Shown: one piece after another, positions 44,013 to 53,781 of the stretch
Layout of the letters: each line of letters opens with the position of its first letter
Numbering within the stretch: the first letter of the stretch is position 1
DNA from: Methylophilales bacterium BACL14 MAG-120910-bin43
Lineage (GTDB): Bacteria > Pseudomonadota > Gammaproteobacteria > Burkholderiales > Methylophilaceae
Length of the DNA stretch: 64,000 nt
NCBI GenBank assembly: GCA_905181685.1
Contig: CAJIYK010000003.1
Coordinates: forward strand, 62,001-126,000
Reading direction: 5' to 3'
Position numbers and translations under genes: made by a program
Notes under the pieces: generated by a model
The model's input: only the letters and a program-made list of their open reading frames with translations
Told to the model about the DNA's origin: nothing
Database searches by the model: none

Positions 44013-44630
44013 ATGAAAACAATTGAATTGGCTAAATTTGGCCCTGTCATTCCAGTTATTGTCATCGATCGTGTTGAGGATGCGGTACCAGTGGCATCAA
44101 GCTTGATTGAAGGTGGTGTAAAAGTGCTAGAGGTTACATTAAGATCAAAATGTGCATTACAAGTTATTGAAGAGATCGCAACAAAAGTTCCTGAGGCTGT
44201 TATTGGTGCTGGGACAATTAGGACGCAAGCAGATGTTACGAATGCAAAGTTAGCTGGAAGCCAGTTTGCTGTTAGTCCGGGTTACACTTTTGATATCGGG
44301 CAAACATGCAAGGATGTTGACCTCCCATTGCTACCCGGTGTTTCAACTGGTAGTGAAGTGATGAAAGCGAATGCTGATGGCTTTAATTTCCTAAAATTAT
44401 TCCCTGCTGTTGCCGTAGGCGGCATTAATTTATTAAAAGGATTTGCAGGTCCATTTGCTGATATTTCATTCTGCCCAACCGGAGGCATTACCATAAAAAC
44501 AGCAAAAGATTTCCTATCTTTGCCTAATGTGCCTGTTTGTGGAGGCACATGGCTTACCCCAAAGGATCTAATTCAAAACAAACAATGGGGTGAAATTACA
44601 AAGCTTGCTAAAGAGGCTTCATCAATCTAA
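44013..44630 (+). CDS. eda: KDPG aldolase (2-dehydro-3-deoxy-phosphogluconate aldolase)
   Basis: VIVIDRVEDAVPVASSLIEGGVKVLEVTLRS, FLKLFPAVAVGGINLLKGFAGPF. Confidence 0.96.
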   Translation: MKTIELAKFGPVIPVIVIDRVEDAVPVASSLIEGGVKVLEVTLRSKCALQVIEEIATKVPEAVIGAGTIRTQADVTNAKLAGSQFAVSPGYTFDIGQTCKDVDLPLLPGVSTGSEVMKANADGFNFLKLFPAVAVGGINLLKGFAGPFADISFCPTGGITIKTAKDFLSLPNVPVCGGTWLTPKDLIQNKQWGEITKLAKEASSI

Positions 44631-44641
44631 ATTTCAACGAT

Positions 44642-45295
44642 ATGATTGAGTTAGAAAAATACGAAACTATTATTTTTGATTGTGATGGCGTCATTCTAAA
44701 TTCAAATTTTCAAAAAATTGAAGCATACAGAAATACAGCCATTAGTTTTGGTGCTAGTGAGCAACAAGCACAAGCTTTAGTTGATCATCATGTTAAATTA
44801 ACAGGCATTTCGCGAAACATAAAATTTAAATATTTCTTATCGGAGATTATGCATCAAGAAGTTTCTGAAGAAGCAATGAGTGAACTCTTGAAGGTGCTAA
44901 ATACACAAGTATTAAAATTGCTAAACGAATGCGAGATAGCAAAAGGACTTTCTAAATTGCGAGAAAGGACAAAAAGTAGCAAATGGATGGTTGCTTCCGG
45001 TGGTGACGAAAAGGAACTCAATCATTTATTCAAGGAAAAAAAAATAGACCACTTTTTTGATGAAGGTATCTTTGGTAGTCCAGCATCAAAACATGAAATA
45101 ATAGAATTAAAGCAAAAAAAAATTAACTTTTCTCCAGCACTTTTCTTAGGAGACTCTCTATACGACATCCAAACTGCGCAAAAATATAATTTAGATTTTA
45201 TCTTTGTTTCTGGCTGGACAGACCTATCTGGTTGGGAGCAAATATGTGCTGATGATGAAATCAGGACTATTGAGCGAATTAACGATCTTATTTAA
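44642..45295 (+). CDS. HAD-superfamily hydrolase (phosphoglycolate phosphatase-like)
   Basis: YETIIFDCDGVILNSN, VASGGDEKEL, ALFLGDSLYDIQTA. Confidence 0.88.
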   Translation: MIELEKYETIIFDCDGVILNSNFQKIEAYRNTAISFGASEQQAQALVDHHVKLTGISRNIKFKYFLSEIMHQEVSEEAMSELLKVLNTQVLKLLNECEIAKGLSKLRERTKSSKWMVASGGDEKELNHLFKEKKIDHFFDEGIFGSPASKHEIIELKQKKINFSPALFLGDSLYDIQTAQKYNLDFIFVSGWTDLSGWEQICADDEIRTIERINDLI

Positions 45296-45301
45296 TCAAA
45301 C

Positions 45302-45776
45302 TCACTTCATTTTGCTAATTATTTTGGAACTGCTCTTTCCTTCTACAAGTGGAACGAGATAGAGCTTACCCTTCCATTTTTTTATTTCATTTGCACCCAC
45401 AACACTCTTAGGTGTGTAGTCATTGCCTTTAATCAGGACATCAGGCTTAATCACCTTGATAAGTTTTATGGGGGTAGATTCTTTAAAAATGATGACCGCA
45501 TCAATTGATTCAAGGGCACATAGAACTCGAGCCCTATCGGCCTCACCTATAATGGGCCTATTTTTACCCTTAATAGTTTTGATTGAGGAGTCTGAATTTA
45601 GACCCAATATCAAATAATCAACCTGAGATTTTGCCTTCTCAAGATAGGTGACGTGACCAGAATGCAATATATCAAAGCAACCATTAGTGAAGCCAATCGT
45701 TTGCCCCTTTGCTTTTAAGTCAGTAATTTTTGGTAATAATTCTCTTAAAGAAAATATTTTATTTTTTTGGCCGTTA
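45302..45776 (-). CDS. hldE: HldE adenylyltransferase domain (cytidylyltransferase fold), probably the C-terminal half of a bifunctional HldE split by a frameshift
   Basis: Open frame FNGQKNKIFSLRELLPKITDLKAKGQTIGFTNGCFDILHSGHVTYLEKAKSQVDYLILGLNSDSS...LIKGNDYTPKSVVGANEI; no ATG/GTG/TTG between the in-frame stop and FTNGCFDIL. Confidence 0.85.
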
Positions 45777-45779
45777 AAA

Positions 45780-46754
45780 TTACTCTTCTATCTCTTCCAA
45801 TAATTCCTCACCCTTGATAGGAACAGTACCTAATTTTGATATAACAATACCTGCAGCCAAGTTAGCCAATTTAAAGCTATCTGATAAATCAAGTTTTGCT
45901 GAAATACCACAAGCTAATGTGGCTATCACAGTATCACCCGCTCCAGAGACATCATAAACTTGCTTTGATATTGAGGTTGGGTAAGTATTAATCTTGTTTG
46001 ACGTGATATGACTTATCCCATCCTCTCCTTGTGTCATTACGATAGAGTTAATATTAAAGTTCTTACTTATTTTTCTTAAGGCCGTATTGAGCAAATCCTT
46101 ATCAAAATTTGTAAGGCCAGTAAGCTCCATCGCCTCTTTTTTATTGGGAGTGATAAGCGTTGCCCCTGCATATTTGGCTACATCTTTTCCTTTAGGATCA
46201 ATTAATACAGGTATTTTTTTTCTATTAGCTTGTTGAATAATTTTTTTTAAAAAAGGAGCTGAAAGAAAACCTTTGTTATAGTCAGAAATGACAATGCACG
46301 AGAGATCAGAACTTATATACTGCATAACTTTTTTAATATTTGCTTCACTTGGCCCATGACTTTCCTGCTCCTCATCAACCCTCGCAATTTGATGATGACC
46401 GGCCATTATTCTTGTTTTTGTCGTCGTAGGACCATTTTCTTTAATAAGCCCCTTTATTGATAAACTATGTTCTTTAATGAGACTGGAAAGTATTTTTCCA
46501 TTGCCGTCATTACCAATATTACCTACTAGTATAGGTTTTATTCCTAAGCCTTGAAGGTTGAGCGCTACATTTCCTGCACCACCAATGCGATTATGGTGCT
46601 TATTCTTTTTTATAACAGGAACTGGCGCTTCTGGAGATATACGGTCTACATCCCCAAAAATATATTGATCTAACATCAAATCGCCGATAACAAGACATGA
46701 TTTTTTAGATCCAAGAAATTGATTTTTGACTATGTTAATAAGTTGGTCTGACAT
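45780..46754 (-). CDS. hldE: D-glycero-beta-D-manno-heptose-7-phosphate kinase (HldE N-terminal, PfkB family)
   Basis: GDLMLDQYIFGDVDRISPEAPVPVIKKNKHHNRIGGAGNVALNLQGLG, VYDVSGAGDTVIATLA. Confidence 0.95.
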   Translation of the reverse strand: MSDQLINIVKNQFLGSKKSCLVIGDLMLDQYIFGDVDRISPEAPVPVIKKNKHHNRIGGAGNVALNLQGLGIKPILVGNIGNDGNGKILSSLIKEHSLSIKGLIKENGPTTTKTRIMAGHHQIARVDEEQESHGPSEANIKKVMQYISSDLSCIVISDYNKGFLSAPFLKKIIQQANRKKIPVLIDPKGKDVAKYAGATLITPNKKEAMELTGLTNFDKDLLNTALRKISKNFNINSIVMTQGEDGISHITSNKINTYPTSISKQVYDVSGAGDTVIATLACGISAKLDLSDSFKLANLAAGIVISKLGTVPIKGEELLEEIEE

Positions 46755-46756
46755 AG

Positions 46757-47740
46757 TTATGCATACCTATCTGATGTCAGGAGGTAATTCTCTAAATAAT
46801 CCGTAACACCTTCTTTCAGATTCATAAAATTATCATTAAAGCCGATAGAATTTATTTTATTCATTGTTGCTTGAGTATAGTACTGGTATTTTCCCTTTAA
46901 GTCATTTGGCATCTCTATATATTTAATATCATCAGGTTGTCCTTTTGTATTAATTAATAAAGCTTCTGCTAGAGCTTTAAATGTCTCAGCATTTCCGGTA
47001 CCGGCGTTATATAGGCCTGAGAAATTATTATTGTTGAGGAAAAAAATTATAATCTTTACGGCATCTTTAACATAAATAAAGTCTCGAACTTGCATCCCGT
47101 CTGCATAAGATGGGTGCTCACTTTTAAATAGCTTAATCTGATTGGTCTCTTTAAATTGATTAAAGGCATGAAAAGCAACACTTGCCATCCTTCCCTTATG
47201 ATATTCGTTAGGCCCGTAAACATTAAAAAACTTTAGACCGCACCATTGTGGTGGGGTTGGTTGATTTTTTGATAATTCAAGCTGAACCCAGCGGTCAAAA
47301 AAATGTTTTGAGTAGCCATATGCATTTAATGGACTCAGTTTATCGAGTTCGGATTCATTGTCACCATAACCAACCGAGCCATTTCCATAGGTTGCCGCCG
47401 AGCTTGCATAAATGAAAGGCACTTTATTTTCAGCACACCAATGCCAAAGAGCTTGGCTAAATCTTATGTTTGATTGAAGCAGCCGATTAAAGTTAGATTC
47501 TGTTGTCGCGCTTATAGCTCCCATATGAATTACTGCGGAAACATTTTTTTTATCGTTAAGATATTTTTCTAAATCGTCTTTTGCAATATATTCAATGAAC
47601 TTACGCTTGTTGAAATTATTTTCTTGTTGTTCATTGATTAGGTCATCAACAATCACAAAGTCATCAAAATTCATCTGGGTGTTTAAATGCCAGGCAATCA
47701 TACTTCCAATCATCCCACCCCCACCTGTGAGAATTATCAT
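46757..47740 (-). CDS. hldD: ADP-glyceromanno-heptose 6-epimerase
   Basis: MIILTGGGGMIGSMIAWHLN, YASSAATYGNG, RMASVAFHAFNQ, next to hldE. Confidence 0.96.
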   Translation of the reverse strand: MIILTGGGGMIGSMIAWHLNTQMNFDDFVIVDDLINEQQENNFNKRKFIEYIAKDDLEKYLNDKKNVSAVIHMGAISATTESNFNRLLQSNIRFSQALWHWCAENKVPFIYASSAATYGNGSVGYGDNESELDKLSPLNAYGYSKHFFDRWVQLELSKNQPTPPQWCGLKFFNVYGPNEYHKGRMASVAFHAFNQFKETNQIKLFKSEHPSYADGMQVRDFIYVKDAVKIIIFFLNNNNFSGLYNAGTGNAETFKALAEALLINTKGQPDDIKYIEMPNDLKGKYQYYTQATMNKINSIGFNDNFMNLKEGVTDYLENYLLTSDRYA

Positions 47741-48846
47741 TTTGAAGTAGCCTTAACTTTGTTGTACATTTTCTTTGTTTTGTCTGAAGCGCTATCCTCT
47801 TTTTTCTTTGTCCATTTAGGATCTATCCATCCTGCTAAATGAGGTCTGATTATTTCCTCCATAGATTTAATCCACTCGTCTTCATTATTTAAAGCAGGAA
47901 TATAGTTGAAACTTTTGCCACCACCTTCTAAAAATAAAGATTTGCCCTCCATATTAATTTCTTCGAGAGTTTCTAGGCAGTCACTTGAAAAGCCAGGGCA
48001 AATAACATGGATACTGGCATCTTTTTTTTCTGCTTCTTGCGCTATTACGTCAGTAAAGTAGGGTTTAAGCCACTCAGCTTTCCCAAATCTTGATTGAAAG
48101 CAGACTTGATACTCATGGTCCTTGAGTTTTAAAGCTTCGGCAAGAAGCCTTCCTGTTTTATGGCACTCACAGTGATATGGGTCCCCTTGCATTAGCGATT
48201 TTTTTGGAACCCCATGAAAACTCATAATTAATTTTTTCGGTTTTTTATTTTTTTTCCAGAAGTTTAGAACGGATATTTTTAATGCATTTATATAAGCCGG
48301 ATTATCATGATAGTGACGTATTGTTCGAATCTCAGGTACGTTGCGCGTCCGTATTAAAATTTTCCATAGTGCATCCATAGCAGATCCTGAAGAAGAGGCT
48401 GCATATTGCGGATAGAGTGGAAATAATAAGATTTTTGTACAATTCTTTTTTCGTAATTCATCAAGTGCTGATTGCATCGAGGGATTGCCGTAAGACATAC
48501 CAAGTGCAACCTCAAGAGGCTGAGAATATTTTTTTTTCAAAACAGTCTTGAGTAATTTTTCCTGTGAACGAGCATTTACAAGAAGCGGGGAACCCTTAGA
48601 AGTCCATACTTGCGCATATTTTTTTGCAGAAGCATTGGGGCGAAAAACTAAAATAATAAAATGTAAAATCCAACACCAAATAAACCTTGGAATTTCTACG
48701 ACTCTTCTATCCATTAAAAATTGACCTAAATATCTCCTTAGTGATGGGGCATCGGCTGCATCAGGTGTGCCTAAGTTTGCGAGAATGATGCCAATTTTTG
48801 GTGGATCACCATGCTTATATGGTGGCTCAGGATTAAAGTAACTCAT
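47737..48846 (-). CDS. hemH: ferrochelatase
   Basis: GIILANLGTPDAADAPSLRRYLGQFLMDRRVVEIPR, MSFHGVPKKSLMQGDPYHCEC, QSRFGKAEWLKPY. Confidence 0.98.
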   Translation of the reverse strand: MSYFNPEPPYKHGDPPKIGIILANLGTPDAADAPSLRRYLGQFLMDRRVVEIPRFIWCWILHFIILVFRPNASAKKYAQVWTSKGSPLLVNARSQEKLLKTVLKKKYSQPLEVALGMSYGNPSMQSALDELRKKNCTKILLFPLYPQYAASSSGSAMDALWKILIRTRNVPEIRTIRHYHDNPAYINALKISVLNFWKKNKKPKKLIMSFHGVPKKSLMQGDPYHCECHKTGRLLAEALKLKDHEYQVCFQSRFGKAEWLKPYFTDVIAQEAEKKDASIHVICPGFSSDCLETLEEINMEGKSLFLEGGGKSFNYIPALNNEDEWIKSMEEIIRPHLAGWIDPKWTKKKEDSASDKTKKMYNKVKATSK

Positions 48847-48855
48847 AGTATCTTT

Positions 48856-49866
48856 TTATTTAATTGATTTGCTTAGCATTTTAGCAGTGATATCTACAAT
48901 TGGGATGACTCTTTCGTACGCCATCCTGGTTGGCCCTATTACACCAAGTATCCCTAAGACCTCTCCATCGGATTGGTATGGTGCTGTGACGATACTACAT
49001 TCGTCAAGTGCTTGGTATCCAGATTCTTCCCCAATAAATATTTGCATACCAGATGAATGGTGACTTTTTTCAAGTAATTGAAGTAGCGCTGTTTTTTTCT
49101 CAAAAAGCTCAATAATTTTTTTTATACTTTTTACATTTTGTGACAAATCGACTGTATCTAATAACTTACCTTGTCCAGTCAGAATTAAATTTTCATCAAG
49201 TTTAGGACTAATCGAAAGCTCTACCGCTGCACTCATAAGGTTTGTCATATTTTTTTTCATTGTCGAAAGCTCGTCGATAATCTTTTCTTTTATTTTGCTT
49301 ATATCCAAATCCTTATAATGTTCATTAAAGAAATTAGAGGCCTCAATTAATGTGCTTTGATCATATTCCTCTTGAGTATCAAGCACACGATTTTGAACGC
49401 TTCCATCACTTGTCACAATAATAACGAGGATTCTTTTTTTTGATAAGTTTAAAAATTCTATATGCTTAAAGCTAATTTTTTTAGCCTTAGGTAGCATTAC
49501 AACACCAGCAAAGTTAGTCATACTAGATAATGTGTCAGCCGTGATATTAACTAAATCTTTTGAGTTGGAGGTTTGTAAGGAGCTCTGCAGTATATCTAAA
49601 TCAGCTTTATTTGGCGACTTCATCGTAACCAAGCTATCGACAAAAAAACGATACCCTTTATGCGTTGGTATTCTACCTGCAGAAGTATGTGGGCTTGAAA
49701 TGAAGCCTGCATCTTCAAGGTCCTTCATAATATTTCTGATTGATGCAGAACTTAGATCTAGGCCTGAAGAAGCAGTTAATGTTTTTGAACCGACCGGTTG
49801 GCCATCAGCAATATGATGATTTATTAATGTTTTTAGGAGATGCTGAGTTCTAGTATCAATTTCCAT
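48856..49866 (-). CDS. hrcA: heat-inducible transcription repressor HrcA
   Basis: RTQHLLKTLINHHIADGQPVGSKTLTASSGLDLSSASIRNIMKDLEDAGFISSPHTSAGRIPTHKGYRFFVDSL. Confidence 0.98.
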   Translation of the reverse strand: MEIDTRTQHLLKTLINHHIADGQPVGSKTLTASSGLDLSSASIRNIMKDLEDAGFISSPHTSAGRIPTHKGYRFFVDSLVTMKSPNKADLDILQSSLQTSNSKDLVNITADTLSSMTNFAGVVMLPKAKKISFKHIEFLNLSKKRILVIIVTSDGSVQNRVLDTQEEYDQSTLIEASNFFNEHYKDLDISKIKEKIIDELSTMKKNMTNLMSAAVELSISPKLDENLILTGQGKLLDTVDLSQNVKSIKKIIELFEKKTALLQLLEKSHHSSGMQIFIGEESGYQALDECSIVTAPYQSDGEVLGILGVIGPTRMAYERVIPIVDITAKMLSKSIK

Positions 49867-49970
49867 TTTATTTAAGATTAATTAATTAAATTTTGTTATT
49901 GCTTTAAAATAATCATATGATTTATTTTACTGACTCATTTAATATATAGCTAGAACTTAAAGAGATTGAG

Positions 49971-50834
49971 ATGAAATTTAAAAAAATAGCCATCATAGGC
50001 AAATATCCAGCTGCCATAGAATCAAGTGAGATGAATTCACAACTTATTGATTTAATTGAATATTTATCAAAAAAAGATTATGAATTAATTATTGAAGAAA
50101 AGACACAAAAAAAAATAAAAATTACTGGTTATCAATCAACACCCTTGCATAGCATTGGAGCTGAGGCTGACATAGCAATTATTATTGGTGGTGATGGCAC
50201 AATGCTAGGCGTAGCAAGAAGTCTTTTAGATGAGGGTATACCAATGATCGGTGTGAATAGTGGTCGTTTTGGTTTTTTAGCAGATCTCAATACAAAAAAT
50301 ATGTTTGCCAGTATAGATCAAGTCTTAAATGGTAATTATGATGAAGATAAACGCTTATTAATTGAATCGAAAGTATATCGTGACAAGAAGGTGATTTATG
50401 AATCTTTTGCATTAAACGATGTTGTTATAAAAAGCGGTGTTAGATTGATTGAGCTAGAAGTATCCATTAATGATAAATTTGTGCATACCCAAAGATCTGA
50501 TGGCATTATTGTCTCCACACCTACTGGCACAACAGCATATGCTTTATCTGCAGGAGGGCCAATTTTACATCCACAACTAGAAGCACTCTCGATTGTTCCG
50601 ATTAACCCACATACTTTAAGTAATCGTCCGATTGCTATTGATGCAACAAGTGAAATAGATATTAAAATTGTGCAAATGGAGGAAGCCTCATTGAGTATCG
50701 ATGGACAAATTAAATTTCCCCTTGATAAAAGAGATGAGATTCAGATTACAAAAGCTAAAAAAACTATCTCAATATTGCACCCAAAAGATTATTGTTACTT
50801 TGAAATGTTAAGAAATAAACTTCATTGGGGTTAG
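49971..50834 (+). CDS. nadK: NAD kinase
   Basis: AIIIGGDGTMLGVARSLLDEGIPMIGVNSGRFGFLADL, SDGIIVSTPTGTTAYALSAGGPI. Confidence 0.98.
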   Translation: MKFKKIAIIGKYPAAIESSEMNSQLIDLIEYLSKKDYELIIEEKTQKKIKITGYQSTPLHSIGAEADIAIIIGGDGTMLGVARSLLDEGIPMIGVNSGRFGFLADLNTKNMFASIDQVLNGNYDEDKRLLIESKVYRDKKVIYESFALNDVVIKSGVRLIELEVSINDKFVHTQRSDGIIVSTPTGTTAYALSAGGPILHPQLEALSIVPINPHTLSNRPIAIDATSEIDIKIVQMEEASLSIDGQIKFPLDKRDEIQITKAKKTISILHPKDYCYFEMLRNKLHWG

Positions 50835-50841
50835 GTAGGCT

Positions 50842-52497
50842 ATGCTTGAAAATTTACTGATAAAAAATTATGTCATTGTTGATGAGCTTGACCTAAATTT
50901 TTTGTTGGGATTTTCTTCGCTCACAGGTGAAACCGGTGCAGGTAAATCTATCCTCATTGATGCTTTATCACTAGCCCTTGGTTCTAGAAGTGAAAGTGGT
51001 GTTGTAAAAAAGGGGAATGAAAAGGCAGATATCACTGCAACGTTTAATCTTGAAGGAAATGATGAAGCGCAAGCCTGGTTATCGCTAAACGAATTTGAAG
51101 AATCAGACAATCAATTACTATTAAGAAGAGTCATCAATAAAGATGGTAAGTCAAAAGCATTTATCAATGGCATTCCTTCAACCATCAGTCAGCTGAAATC
51201 TATCGGTGAAAGTCTAGTTGATATTTATAGCCAAAATACACATCATTCTTTATTGAAAAAAACAGCTCAAAGAGAAATACTAGACAATTTTTTTGACTCT
51301 AAAGAAGAAATGCAAGTATTAAAAAAACTTTATAGTGAATGGCAAAGATTATCTGTGGAGCAGGATGAATTCTCTAAGAATAAAGAAAGTTTCTTAAATG
51401 AACTCAATGAAACTGAAGAAAAATATAATGAATTTTCAGGATTAAATTTTTCTTATGAAGAATGGAATCAACTTCAAATTGACCAAAAATTTTTAGCAAA
51501 TGGTAAGGAGTTAATCGCTGGCGTTAATAAATGTATCTCAATAATTGATGAGGGCGATATTTCATTAAATTCACTTTCAAGAGAGGCGCAAGTAGAGTTA
51601 AAAAATCTTCATGCGCTTGATACAAGACTTGAAAATGCGAACAATATTATGAGCTCAATTCAGGCAGAATCGTTGGAGCTCGCACGTGAATTGTCAAATT
51701 ACCTACAAAATGTTGATATTGATGAAAATTTACAGCAAAGGGTAGAAGAAAAAATTCAGTCTATATTTAACTTTTGTAGAAAATATAATGTTAAGCCTGA
51801 AAATTTGGAATCAGAAAGTCAAACATGGCTTCAAAGATTAGAGGAGTTAAAGGGTATGTTGGGTGAGAAAGATATATCCGCCATAGTTAAGGAAGCGAAA
51901 GTTTCATATGATAATGTTGCTACAAATGTCTCTAATCAAAGAAAAACCGCTGCCTCATCTTTAAGTAATCTCATCACAGAAAAGCTGAATCAACTATCTT
52001 TCAATGATGCGACTTTTAGGGTTGATCTAATACCATCTGAACCTACAATCCATGGTAATGAAAGCATACAATTTTTAGTTTCAACTTTTAAAGGAGGCGA
52101 TCTCCAACCAATTCAAAAAGTTTTATCAGGTGGTGAGCTATCAAGAATAAGTTTAGCAATTAGGGTCGCATCAATCGCGAATATAGATGTTCCAACTATG
52201 ATATTTGATGAAGTGGATGTAGGTATTGGAGGAGGTGTTGCAGAAGTGGTTGGTAATTTATTAAAAGATTTGGGAGATAAAAAAAATACGCAGGCACTTG
52301 TCATAACTCACCTTCCTCAGGTTGCTGCAAAGGCAAATAATCATTATAAAGTTAGTAAAAAACAAGCAGGTGATTCTATAACAAGTAAAATACAACTTTT
52401 AAATGAATCTGAGCGTATTGATGAAATAGCGAGAATGTTGGGGGGTATCAAGGTGACTGATAAGGCAATTGATCATGCTAAGGAAATTTTAGGATAA
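50842..52497 (+). CDS. recN: DNA repair protein RecN
   Basis: MLENLLIKNYVIVDELDLNFLLGFSSLTGETGAGKSILIDALSLALG, KVLSGGELSRISLAIR, FDEVDVGIGG. Confidence 0.98.
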   Translation: MLENLLIKNYVIVDELDLNFLLGFSSLTGETGAGKSILIDALSLALGSRSESGVVKKGNEKADITATFNLEGNDEAQAWLSLNEFEESDNQLLLRRVINKDGKSKAFINGIPSTISQLKSIGESLVDIYSQNTHHSLLKKTAQREILDNFFDSKEEMQVLKKLYSEWQRLSVEQDEFSKNKESFLNELNETEEKYNEFSGLNFSYEEWNQLQIDQKFLANGKELIAGVNKCISIIDEGDISLNSLSREAQVELKNLHALDTRLENANNIMSSIQAESLELARELSNYLQNVDIDENLQQRVEEKIQSIFNFCRKYNVKPENLESESQTWLQRLEELKGMLGEKDISAIVKEAKVSYDNVATNVSNQRKTAASSLSNLITEKLNQLSFNDATFRVDLIPSEPTIHGNESIQFLVSTFKGGDLQPIQKVLSGGELSRISLAIRVASIANIDVPTMIFDEVDVGIGGGVAEVVGNLLKDLGDKKNTQALVITHLPQVAAKANNHYKVSKKQAGDSITSKIQLLNESERIDEIARMLGGIKVTDKAIDHAKEILG

Positions 52498-52498
52498 A

Positions 52499-52924
52499 TT
52501 ATTTCTTACAATCACAGGGTTTTTTTATGGAATCCGCATAAATAATTAATGAATGTTCAATAATTTTAAATCCATGTTCTTCTGCAACTTTTGTCTGTAA
52601 CTTTTCTATTTCCTCATTAACAAACTCTGTGACATGTCCACATTGAAGGCATACGATATGATCATGATGGCTCTTTTCATTGAGCTCAAAAACAGCTTTG
52701 CCTCCCTCAAAATGATGACGAATTAATAAGCCAACTTGCTCAAATTGGGTCAATACCCGATAAATTGTAGCAAGGCCAATCTCTTCATTACTGCCAATCA
52801 TTAACTTATATATGTCCTCTGCTGACAAATGCTTTTGTTTGCTATGCTCAAAAATATCCATGATTTTTAATCTTGGGAGCGTTGCTTTTAATCCAGTTTT
52901 TTTTAAGCCGTCATGCTCATCCAT
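52499..52924 (-). CDS. fur: ferric uptake regulator
   Basis: LKKTGLKATLPRLKIMDIFEHSKQKHLSAEDIYKLM, HHDHIVCLQCGHVTEF. Confidence 0.97.
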   Translation of the reverse strand: MDEHDGLKKTGLKATLPRLKIMDIFEHSKQKHLSAEDIYKLMIGSNEEIGLATIYRVLTQFEQVGLLIRHHFEGGKAVFELNEKSHHDHIVCLQCGHVTEFVNEEIEKLQTKVAEEHGFKIIEHSLIIYADSIKKPCDCKK

Positions 52925-52995
52925 CGCTCATACTCCAAATGTAATTTAAAACATAACCATCATTCAAAATGTTATATTATCAACCTTTGAAAATA

Positions 52996-53775
52996 AAGTC
53001 TTATAAAATGCGTTTAATTTTTATTATCTTCATTTTTTTGATGATGCCGGCATGTTCTTGGTTGGATTCTAATCCATCTGATGAAGACAATATTCCAGTC
53101 GGGCAAGAGGATGACGACACTGATATATCTGTTATCCCGTTAATAAATATCATAACCAAATTCCTTCCTGAAACATATCGACAAGATATCTCTCAAGGTA
53201 ATGAAATAACCCCTGAGATGTTATTAGAGATAAAGCCAGATATGAATAAATCACAGGTAAGGTTTGTTTTAGGTACCCCTTTAATTCAAGACTCATTTCA
53301 TAAGAATCGTTGGGATTATATTTACGTAGTCAGACAGAAGGGTAAATTCATTGAATCTAGACACCTCATCTTAACTTTTAAAAAGGATAAACTTGTTAAC
53401 CTAACGGGTGATCTTATTGATCGAAATAAAGATGTTAAGAATATGGAATTTCAAAATGCAAAAGAGTGGGATGAGGAATCATTAGCAGAAGAACAAAAAA
53501 AATTCGGTGATATTGAGGATAAAAAAGAAACACTTGAAAAAAGTAATGGTTCTATTGATAATGAACAAATACAATCAGTTGAAGAGCCTTTTAAAGAAAA
53601 TGCAGTTGAAGAATCAGGGAGTGTTTCTCAAAGTGCGAATGAACCAGTTAAAAAAAATGCAGTTGAAGAATCAGGGAGTGTTTCTCAAAGTGTTAAGGAA
53701 GATTTAAATACTTCGTTACCTGACAAGGAAGATCCGGGGTATTTTGAACTTCTTTTGGAAAATATTGGGTTTTAA
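52996..53775 (+). CDS. bamE: outer membrane assembly lipoprotein BamE with a long repeat-containing C-terminal extension (start estimated)
   Basis: Lipobox region FLMMPACS; QDISQGNEITPEMLLEIKPDMNKSQVRFVLGTPLIQDSFHKNRWDYIYVVRQ. Confidence 0.93.
   Translation, partial: KSYKMRLIFIIFIFLMMPACSWLDSNPSDEDNIPVGQEDDDTDISVIPLINIITKFLPETYRQDISQGNEITPEMLLEIKPDMNKSQVRFVLGTPLIQDSFHKNRWDYIYVVRQKGKFIESRHLILTFKKDKLVNLTGDLIDRNKDVKNMEFQNAKEWDEESLAEEQKKFGDIEDKKETLEKSNGSIDNEQIQSVEEPFKENAVEESGSVSQSANEPVKKNAVEESGSVSQSVKEDLNTSLPDKEDPGYFELLLENIGF
53599..53692 (+). repeat. 57-bp period direct repeat in the bamE tail (two copies)
   Basis: aatgcagttgaagaatcagggagtgtttctcaaagtg at 53599 and 53656; encodes NAVEESGSVSQS twice. 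Confidence 0.95.
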
Positions 53776-53781
53776 AAAAAA

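Noticed and set aside
53507-53707. 66-aa repeat ORF (QLKKMQLKNQGVFLKV)
   Set aside because: Alternate frame of the bamE repeat extension, not an independent gene.
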